Source of the DNA: JAQTNA01 sp043743785
Lineage (GTDB): Bacteria > Pseudomonadota > Gammaproteobacteria > Burkholderiales > Rhodocyclaceae
Length of the DNA stretch: 15,058 bases
Reading direction: 5' to 3'
NCBI GenBank assembly: GCA_043743785.1
Contig: JAYTVW010000066.1
Span: forward strand, 1-15,058
Below the pieces are notes generated by a model. That model was not told where the DNA came from, searched no databases, and worked only from the letters and a program-made list of their open reading frames with translations. Shown here one piece after another: positions 5,913 through 12,211 of the stretch (within the stretch, counting starts at the first letter, position 1; the number at the start of each line of letters is the position of its first letter). A program made the translations under genes and the position numbers.

Positions 5913-8900
5913 ATGAAACCTATTTCCGAACTCAAACTCGCCGACATGATGAGTGCCGGCGTGCTGGATATCCTGCCGGGGGTAAGCATCGCTGCCGCCG
6001 CCCGGTTGATGACCGAGCGCCACATCTCTTGCCTCCTGGTACGGGAAAACCGGGAATTGCTGGGCATCCTGACCGAGCGGGACGTGGTGCGCCTGCTGAA
6101 TGGACATGTGGCGGCGGATACGCCGGTGTCCCAGGTCATGAGCCAGCCGGTGCTGACGGCCCGTCACGATGATAGTTACCTGGACGCCTTCGCCATGCTC
6201 GGTGCCTATGGCGTGCGCCATCTGGTGGTTGCGGATGACCGGGGCTACGCGGTCGGCGTGCTCAGCGAGACGGATTTCCAGCGTTTCCTGGGCATGGAAA
6301 TCTTCCGCAAGACCCGGGATCTGAGAGTGGTGCTGGAGCCTGGCGCCTTGGTGTTGCCTCCGGCGGAGCCTTTGGCCAATGCCCTGGCGCGCATGGCGCT
6401 GGAAAGACGGGATTGCGTCATCGTGGCGGAGGGGCGGCGGCCCCTGGGCATCCTGACCGAGCGGGACATGCCGCGGCTGCTGGCTGGCGGGGCCGACGTG
6501 GCGGCTCTGACTCTGGGGGAGGTCATGAGCGGTCCCCTGCTGGTGGTGTCCATCACCACGCCCGTGGCCGAAACGGCGCTGCTCATGGCGGAGAAGCGGG
6601 TTCGCCACATGGGTGTGCTGGACGAGCAAGGGGAATGGGCCGGTGTGGTCAGCCAGCATCGACTTCTTGAAGGTCTGGGCAAGGGCGTCCTGGAAGATGC
6701 CAGGCTCCAGCGGGAAAGCCTGGATCGGGAGAAGAACCGCATAGAGACCCAGTTGGAGATGGTGCTGGATGTCACCGGCGTGCACCTGTGGGAATTTGAC
6801 CACGGCGCTGATCGCAACCAGTGGAGCGACTCCCTGCGGACCCTGCTGGGCCTGGCGACGGCGCCGGCCGACATGGCGGCTTGGCTGGCGCTCATGCATC
6901 CCCTGGACAAGGAAATGGTCCTGGCCCACATCGATGCCGCCCGTAGCGCGCCCCGAGCACTCTTCGAGGCCGAATACCGCCTGTGTGCCGCGGACGGCCG
7001 CTGGATCTGGTTCCATTTCCGCGGCCGGGCCGTGCAATGGGACGACGCGGGAAAGCCGATGCGCACCGCCGGCATCATGGTGGACGTCACCGAGCGCAAG
7101 GCGGCCGAATGGGCGCTGACGGAACGGGAGGCGCTTTACAGTGCCATCGTCAATCAAGCGCGGGACGGCATTGTTCTCATTGACGCGGATACCCTGCAAT
7201 TCGCCGAATTCAATGACGCAGCCTGTCGCGACCTGGGCTACGAGCGGGAGGAGTTTGCGCGGCTCGACCTGGGAGATATCCAGGGGACTTTGACGCCGGA
7301 AGCGGCGCGCCAGAAGGCGCTCACCTCCTTTGCGGTGGGCGGCGCCACCTTCGAGAATACCCATGTCTGCAAAAACGGTGAGCGGCGCATCCGGCGCATC
7401 TCCAACCGCGCGCTCAAGGTCGGCGGTCGCAACTATCTCATGGGAATATGGACCGACATCACGGAGAGCAAGCGCCTCGAGGACGACGTGCGTCAGCGGG
7501 AAGAATACCTGCGGGCGGTACTGGATAATTTCCCTTTCCTGGTGTGGTTGAAGGACAGGGAGGGGCGCTTCCTGGCGGTGAATACCCCCTTCGCCCAGGC
7601 CTGCGGCCTGCCCTCGGCGGCCAGCGTGGTGGGCAAGACCGACCTGGACATCTGGCCTCCGGATTTGGCGGCCGCCTATCGGGCGGACGATCTGGCGGTG
7701 CTGGAGAGCGGCTACCCAAAGAATGTGGAAGAACCAGGTACGCTGGATGGGGAAAATTGCTGGATTGAAACCTACAAGTCGCCGCTGTACCTGGACGGCA
7801 AGGTCGTCGGTACTGTCGGATTTTCCCGGGATGTGACGGCACGGCGGGAGATGGAGGCGTCCCTGCACCAATCCCGGCGTCGCCTGGACGACATCTTCGC
7901 CTTCCTGCCGGACCCGACCTTCGCGGTGGACCAGAATGGCTGCATCATCGCCTGGAACCGGGCCATGGAGGAGCTGACCGGTGCGCCGGCCGCAGCCGTG
8001 TTGGGCAAGGGCGACCACGAATATGCCTTGTCTTTGTATGGCGATCGGCGCCCCATGCTCCTGGATTGTGTGTTCATGGATGCGGAGGCCCTGCGGGCGA
8101 ACTACAAGACCCTCACCCGTCAGGGCGATGTGTTTTACGCCGAGTCGTTCATCACCAGCCTGCGGGGCAAGCCGGCCTTTCTCTCCGGCGTCGCCTGCGG
8201 GCTCTACGATTTGGACGGTCACCTGGTGGGGGCCATTGAGCAGGTGCGGGACTTCACCCAGCTGCGCCAGGCCGAGGAACGCCTGCGGGCCAGCGAGGTG
8301 CGCTACAGCTCCCTGTTCTCGGCCATGAGCGAAGGCATCCTGCTGTTCGGCGCGGACGGCCGCATCCAGGCCTGCAACCCGGCGGCGGAACGCATGCTCG
8401 GGGCTCCGGCGGAGCATCTCGTCGGCGTGCGGGCAGATCATCCCGGTGGCGGGGTGCTGCGGGAAGACCTGACGCCCATGCCGGTGGCGGAACTGCCGGC
8501 GGTGAAAACCCAGGCCACGGGCCTGCCCCAGCGCGGCGTTACCCTGGGGGTGCCCCGGCACGACAAGGGCATTATCTGGCTCAGCGTCAATGCCGAGCCG
8601 ATCTTCGCGCCTGGTGAGGCGCGGCCGGTGGCGGTGGTGTCTTCCTTCTCGGACATCACGGAGCAGCGGCAGATCGCGGTCGAGCTGGACCAGCACCGGC
8701 ACCACCTGGAAGAGCAGGTGGCCCGGCGCACTGCGGAACTGGAGGCGGCGAAGCTGGCGGCAGAGGACGCCAACCGGGCCAAGAGCGTCTTCCTCGCCAA
8801 CATGAGCCACGAAATTCGTACGCCCATGAACGCGGTGGTGGGCCTCACCCACCTGCTGCTCAGGCGCAGCACCGACACGGACCAGCAAACCAAGCTGAAG

Positions 8901-8981
8901 AAAATCGACGAGGCCGCCCACCACCTGCTCTCCATCATCAACGACATCCGGACATTTCCAAGATCGAGGCGGGGCGGCTGA
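5913..8981 (+). CDS. Hybrid sensor histidine kinase, N-terminal part (CBS x4, PAS x5, HisKA), frameshifted
   Basis: 1022 residues from ATG 5913, where the first CBS domain begins; upstream in-frame starts lie inside the HD-GYP gene. Visible order: CBS1 about 9-62 (GILTERDVVRLL), CBS2 73-130, CBS3 140-190 (GILTERDMPRLL), CBS4 201-256, a charged helix 257-280, then five PAS units at about 280-395, 404-520, 530-645, 655-785 and 793-920, several ending in DVTERK- or DITESK-type PAC edges. A coiled coil at 920-955 leads to HisKA with phospho-acceptor H966 in MSHEIRTPMNAVVGL. No membrane segment is seen, so the sensor is probably cytoplasmic. After NDI the frame shifts and ends in RTFPRSRRGG. As read, this product lacks the ATPase domain and cannot phosphorylate itself. 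Confidence 0.88.
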   Translation: MKPISELKLADMMSAGVLDILPGVSIAAAARLMTERHISCLLVRENRELLGILTERDVVRLLNGHVAADTPVSQVMSQPVLTARHDDSYLDAFAMLGAYGVRHLVVADDRGYAVGVLSETDFQRFLGMEIFRKTRDLRVVLEPGALVLPPAEPLANALARMALERRDCVIVAEGRRPLGILTERDMPRLLAGGADVAALTLGEVMSGPLLVVSITTPVAETALLMAEKRVRHMGVLDEQGEWAGVVSQHRLLEGLGKGVLEDARLQRESLDREKNRIETQLEMVLDVTGVHLWEFDHGADRNQWSDSLRTLLGLATAPADMAAWLALMHPLDKEMVLAHIDAARSAPRALFEAEYRLCAADGRWIWFHFRGRAVQWDDAGKPMRTAGIMVDVTERKAAEWALTEREALYSAIVNQARDGIVLIDADTLQFAEFNDAACRDLGYEREEFARLDLGDIQGTLTPEAARQKALTSFAVGGATFENTHVCKNGERRIRRISNRALKVGGRNYLMGIWTDITESKRLEDDVRQREEYLRAVLDNFPFLVWLKDREGRFLAVNTPFAQACGLPSAASVVGKTDLDIWPPDLAAAYRADDLAVLESGYPKNVEEPGTLDGENCWIETYKSPLYLDGKVVGTVGFSRDVTARREMEASLHQSRRRLDDIFAFLPDPTFAVDQNGCIIAWNRAMEELTGAPAAAVLGKGDHEYALSLYGDRRPMLLDCVFMDAEALRANYKTLTRQGDVFYAESFITSLRGKPAFLSGVACGLYDLDGHLVGAIEQVRDFTQLRQAEERLRASEVRYSSLFSAMSEGILLFGADGRIQACNPAAERMLGAPAEHLVGVRADHPGGGVLREDLTPMPVAELPAVKTQATGLPQRGVTLGVPRHDKGIIWLSVNAEPIFAPGEARPVAVVSSFSDITEQRQIAVELDQHRHHLEEQVARRTAELEAAKLAAEDANRAKSVFLANMSHEIRTPMNAVVGLTHLLLRRSTDTDQQTKLKKIDEAAHHLLSIINDIRTFPRSRRGG

Positions 8982-9013
8982 CCCTGGAGCGGGCGGATTT
9001 CTCCCTGGCCCAG

Positions 9014-10969
9014 GTGGTCGAGCGGGTCTGCGCGATCGTGCTCGACAAGGTGCAGGCGAAGGGGCTGGAGCTGGTGGTGGATATGGACCCGGCCCTGTCC
9101 CGGCCCTTGCGTGGCGACGCCACGCGCCTGGGGCAGGTGCTGCTCAACTTTGCCGCCAATGCGGTGAAATTCACGGAGCGGGGCTACATCCTGCTGCGGG
9201 GTGTTCTGGTGGCAGAGGATGGGGATGGCCTGACGGTGCGTTTTGAAGTGCGGGATTCCGGCATCGGCATCGCGCCGGAGGTATGCCGGCGGCTGTTCGC
9301 GGCCTTCGAGCAGGCCGACAGTTCCACCACGCGCAAATATGGCGGTACCGGCCTGGGGTTGGTCATCAACCGGCGCCTGGCCGAACTCATGGAGGGCCAG
9401 GTGGGCGTGGACAGCGAGCCGGGCGTCGGCAGCACCTTCTGGTTTACGGCCCGCCTGGGCCGGGGCGCCCGTTTGCCAGCGGAGAGTGGCGCGGAACTCC
9501 GCGTGGCAAGCTGGCGCGTCCTGGTGGTGGACGACACCCCGGAGGCCAAGGAAGTGCTGGCGGGACTGCTCAGGGGCATGGGCATGCGCGTGGATGCCTG
9601 CGATGGCGGTGCTGCGGCCCTGGTGGTCATCGAGGCCGCTGACCGGGGGATGGATCCCTACCGGCTGGTGTTCCTGGACTGGCGCATGCCGGGCATGGAT
9701 GGCATGGAGACGGCGCGGCGTCTGTCCCTCCTGCCCTTGGCCCGGCCGCCGGCCTACCTGATGGTGACGGCCTTTGATGAGCCAAAACTGCGGGAGACGG
9801 TGCTTGAGCGGGGTTTCAATGCCTTGCTGCTTAAACCCGTCACGCCGTCGGATTTGCACGATGCCGTGGCTTGCCTGCTTGGTGGGCAGGGCATGGCACC
9901 CCGGCTATCCCCGCCATCGGCTGCGCCGATGGACAGCTTCCCCGGCGTGCGCATCCTGCTGGTGGAAGACAATCCGGTGAACCAGGAAGTGGCCATGGAT
10001 CTGCTGCTGGACGTCGGTTGCCTGGTGGATCTGGCGGAAGATGGCGCCGTGGCCGTGGCCATGAGCGCCGCTGCCGAATACGACCTCATCCTCATGGATG
10101 TGCAAATGCCTGTGATGGACGGCCTGGCCGCATCCCGCGCCATTCGGCGCCTGCCGGGATGGGCGCAGGTGCCTATTTTGGCCATGACGGCGAATGCCTT
10201 TGCGGAGGATCGCGCCCAGTGTCTGGAAGCCGGCATGAACGACCACGTGGGCAAACCCGTGGATCCTGCGGCCCTGTTCGCCACCCTGGCGCGCTGGTTG
10301 CCCGGCCGCCGGCAGGCGCCGGTTGCGCCCGTCGTTTCCACCGGGGTCGCCGAGCCGGCTCCCCCGGCGGCCGATGGGCTGGCGGACATCCCGGGCCTCG
10401 ATGTGGTGGAAGGCCTGCGTTACCTGGGCGGACGCATGGCCAGCTATCAGCGCATGCTGGGTAAATTCGCCGAATCCCATGTTCTGGATGGGGACGCCTT
10501 GCGCGCCCAACTGGCGGCGGGCGAACGGGAAGAAGCCCAGCGCCTGGCCCATTCCCTGAAGGGCGTCTGCGGGACCCTGGGCATGCCGCAACTGCGCTCC
10601 AGTGCGGCCGGGCTGGAAATGGCCATCCGGGAAGGGGCGGGAGAAGCGGACCTGGCGCGTCTGGTGGATGGACTGGAAGCGCAACTGGCCGCCATGTCCG
10701 GCGCCTTGCGTGGCCGTTTCTTGAAACGGCAAGCCGTGCCGACCGGGGTGGATTGGGCAGAGGTGGGGCGCGTACTGGTGCAGCTTGAGAGCTTGTTGCA
10801 GGATGACGACTATCAGTGCAATGACTTCTTCAGCCGCAAGCTGCCGGCCCTGCTGGCGGCCCTGGGGGAGGCTGCGGGGGAACTGGAACGGCGCATCGGC
10901 GCCTACGATTACCCCGGCGCCCTGGAGACCCTGCGCACCATCCGCGCCTCCCGGCTGGAACTGGCGTAG
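9014..10969 (+). CDS. Hybrid sensor histidine kinase, C-terminal part (HATPase, REC, REC, HPt)
   Basis: The frame is open from 8951, where it reads DISKIEAGRLTLERADFSLA. The first usable start is GTG 9014, which has no Shine-Dalgarno sequence, so this is most likely the second half of the broken kinase, not a gene of its own. Numbering from GTG 9014: HATPase with N-box NFAANAVKFT near 45, G1 DSGIGIA 81-87 and G2 GGTGLGL 110-116. REC1 has DD at 173-174, phospho-acceptor D222 (LDWRMPGMDG) and K274. REC2 has VEDNPVNQEVA near 317, D362 (MDVQMPVMDG) and K414. The HPt domain at about 455-570 has H513 in LAHSLKGVCGTLG. A helical tail of about 80 residues follows. All phosphorelay residues are intact. 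The HPt would be the natural donor to the REC domain of the HD-GYP protein encoded upstream. Confidence 0.88.
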   Translation: MVERVCAIVLDKVQAKGLELVVDMDPALSRPLRGDATRLGQVLLNFAANAVKFTERGYILLRGVLVAEDGDGLTVRFEVRDSGIGIAPEVCRRLFAAFEQADSSTTRKYGGTGLGLVINRRLAELMEGQVGVDSEPGVGSTFWFTARLGRGARLPAESGAELRVASWRVLVVDDTPEAKEVLAGLLRGMGMRVDACDGGAAALVVIEAADRGMDPYRLVFLDWRMPGMDGMETARRLSLLPLARPPAYLMVTAFDEPKLRETVLERGFNALLLKPVTPSDLHDAVACLLGGQGMAPRLSPPSAAPMDSFPGVRILLVEDNPVNQEVAMDLLLDVGCLVDLAEDGAVAVAMSAAAEYDLILMDVQMPVMDGLAASRAIRRLPGWAQVPILAMTANAFAEDRAQCLEAGMNDHVGKPVDPAALFATLARWLPGRRQAPVAPVVSTGVAEPAPPAADGLADIPGLDVVEGLRYLGGRMASYQRMLGKFAESHVLDGDALRAQLAAGEREEAQRLAHSLKGVCGTLGMPQLRSSAAGLEMAIREGAGEADLARLVDGLEAQLAAMSGALRGRFLKRQAVPTGVDWAEVGRVLVQLESLLQDDDYQCNDFFSRKLPALLAALGEAAGELERRIGAYDYPGALETLRTIRASRLELA

Positions 10970-10993
10970 GTCCGGTAAGCAACCCGGTACTCT

Positions 10994-11053
10994 GTTGTGG
11001 GTCGGAACTTGTTCCGACATAAGCCGTTGTCGGAACAAGTTCCGATCCACAAC
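10994..11053. repeat. Long hairpin repeat (two REP-like units head to head)
   Basis: Arms at 10994-11019 and 11028-11053 are 26 bp long and complementary except for one G-T pair, with an 8-nt loop. Each arm contains the smaller palindrome TCGGAACTTGTTCCGA. Repeats built on GTCGGAA...TTCCGAC cores are frequent extragenic elements in proteobacteria. This one lies between two convergent genes (kinase stop 10969, phosphoesterase stop 11064) and could stop or stabilise both transcripts, though there is no T-run. Confidence 0.85.
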
Positions 11054-11063
11054 GCCGACACCG

Positions 11064-12032
11064 TCAGCGCATGAGCGGCGGATGTTCGATGCCGCCGTAC
11101 CAGGGGTGGGGGGCGAACTGCAGGGTCGGGGCTGAGTCGGCGTTCCGCACCGTCACCTTGGTCCAGCCCATGTAGGGTGAGCCATAGGTTTCCAGGCGTA
11201 CAAAATTCTTCAGCACGGCGCCGGTGCGCGGATGTCGCAGGGGCTGATTAATTTGTTGAGTGTGAGTGTCGCCATGGACCAGCACCACCTGGCCCGGGAA
11301 GGCCAGGGTGAGATCCTGTAGTTGCCGCAGGAAGTCGCCATAGCCCAGGTTCTGGCGGCGGGCCTTGAAGGCCTCGAAGTCCGGGTCGGCCTGCATCATG
11401 ACGAAGACCACGGTGTCGCGGTTCCGCTGGGCCAGTCCAAAGGAGTCGTCCAGCCAGGCCCGGTTGGCCTTGGCCCTGGCAACAAACTCGGGGCTGGGCC
11501 GGTCGCCGTCGCCGAAATTGTTGCTGCTGCCTGGCACGTTGAGGCCGACAAAAAGCACCCGGCCCCGGCGCCAGCGCACATTTTCCCGGTATTCCGAAAA
11601 CTGCTGGTCCACGTCTCCCTGGCGTTCCAGGATGAAGCGTTTTTTGCCCAGGGTCTGGCTGTCCGAAAAGAAGACCTTGCGCAGGTGCTGCAGGCGTTCC
11701 ATCGGATCATAGAAGCCGGCGAGTATGCGTCCACAGTCGGTCCACTCGTTGTCCCCCGGCAGATAGATGAGGGGGATTTTCGAGGCCTGGAAGATCCCCA
11801 GGATGTCGTCGTAGAGGGCGTCGTGGCAACTGCTGATGCCGTCCTTGATGTCGCCGTCGTGCACCGCGAATTCATTGCCGTCCCGGGCCATGGCCTCGAT
11901 CATGCCCGGCAGACGTTCCCGTTCACTGCTGCTGTAGGGCGTGTCGCCGAACAGGGCGAAACTGAAATCAAAGGCCTGAGCTGGCTGTGCGGCCGACGCG
12001 AGGAACGCCAGAACAAGCAGGCGTCGCAGCAT
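11064..12032 (-). CDS. Exported calcineurin-like metallophosphoesterase
   Basis: A 322-residue protein. The start at 12032 is chosen because it begins a signal peptide (MLRR, hydrophobic core, AQPAQA before FDFSF); the open frame extends back to 12215 only by reading through a repeat. Metal-site motifs appear in family order: FGDTPYS (D30), HDGDIKDG (H58, D59, D61), LPGDNEWTDC (G93-D94-N95) and HGDTHTQQ (H253, D255, H257). This indicates a two-metal phosphoesterase acting in the periplasm or outside the cell. The substrate is unknown; no nucleotidase C-terminal domain is present, so it is not a classic 5'-nucleotidase. No clear ribosome site is seen. It lies downstream of mutS on the same strand, but a large repeat fills the gap, so co-transcription is doubtful. 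Confidence 0.88.
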   Translation of the reverse strand: MLRRLLVLAFLASAAQPAQAFDFSFALFGDTPYSSSERERLPGMIEAMARDGNEFAVHDGDIKDGISSCHDALYDDILGIFQASKIPLIYLPGDNEWTDCGRILAGFYDPMERLQHLRKVFFSDSQTLGKKRFILERQGDVDQQFSEYRENVRWRRGRVLFVGLNVPGSSNNFGDGDRPSPEFVARAKANRAWLDDSFGLAQRNRDTVVFVMMQADPDFEAFKARRQNLGYGDFLRQLQDLTLAFPGQVVLVHGDTHTQQINQPLRHPRTGAVLKNFVRLETYGSPYMGWTKVTVRNADSAPTLQFAPHPWYGGIEHPPLMR

Positions 12033-12044
12033 GGGCCAGACGAA

Positions 12045-12194
12045 TTTGAACCGCAGAGGCGCAGAGGCGCGGAGGAAAAACATCTGTGGGGCGAGCTTCA
12101 GCCCGCCATGGCCGGATGAATCCGGCCCCACAAGAATACTGATCGGCAGATTCGTCAGGGTGTTCTCTGCGCCTCTGCGCCTCTGCGGTTCAAA
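12045..12194. repeat. Inverted-repeat element with perfect 26-bp ends (MITE-like)
   Basis: The left end 12045-12070 and right end 12169-12194 are perfect inverted copies, opening TTTGAACCGC and continuing as tandem GCAGAGGC units (8-bp period). The 98 bp between them hold a second folded repeat. The element fills nearly all of the 179-nt gap between mutS and the phosphoesterase gene, stopping 12 nt before the latter's start codon. Runs of this CGCAGAGG type are widespread bacterial intergenic repeats. It has no coding capacity of its own, so mobility is inferred from shape only. Confidence 0.85.
12085..12132. repeat. Cloverleaf-like repeat nested inside the 26-bp inverted repeat
   Basis: TGTGGGGC (12085-12092) pairs with GCCCCACA (12125-12132). 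Inside, GGCGAGC and GCCCGCC form a stem with one mismatch over a TTCA loop, and GGCCGGAT pairs with ATCCGGCC over GA (12110-12127). The stems compete at their edges but together suggest a three-way junction. Units with a GCTTCAGCCCGCC-like core resemble REP-type extragenic repeats. Confidence 0.65.
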
Positions 12195-12211
12195 GGGGTT
12201 TCCTGAGAACG

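Larger units (their letters stand above)
5913..10969 (+). pseudogene. Full-length hybrid kinase gene interrupted by a one-base frameshift at 8949/8950
   Basis: The two halves belong to one gene. At the end of HisKA the family sequence NDILDISKIEAGRL is expected. The DNA gives NDI, then only two bases (CG at 8949-8950) where a Leu codon such as CTG is expected, then GAC ATT TCC AAG ATC GAG in the next frame. Restoring one base gives a continuous 1685-residue protein with the order CBS x4, PAS x5, HisKA, HATPase, REC, REC, HPt. There is no homopolymer at the site, so simple slippage is not an obvious cause. It may be a real inactivating mutation or a sequencing or assembly error. Confidence 0.85.

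Noticed and set aside
5778..8924. Very long open frame (1048 codons) on the minus strand opposite the kinase
   Set aside because: It mirrors the codon pattern of the GC-rich kinase gene, has low-complexity His/Gln/Arg-rich content and no recognisable domain, while the plus strand has clear CBS, PAS and HisKA domains.
8438..9859. Minus-strand frame of 473 codons spanning the kinase frameshift
   Set aside because: Antisense shadow with no domain; it happens to cross the break because frame on the other strand is unaffected by the plus-strand codons.
12045..12194. CRISPR-like array
   Set aside because: The repeats are inverted with 8-bp tandem units, not direct repeats separated by unique spacers; no cas gene is present.
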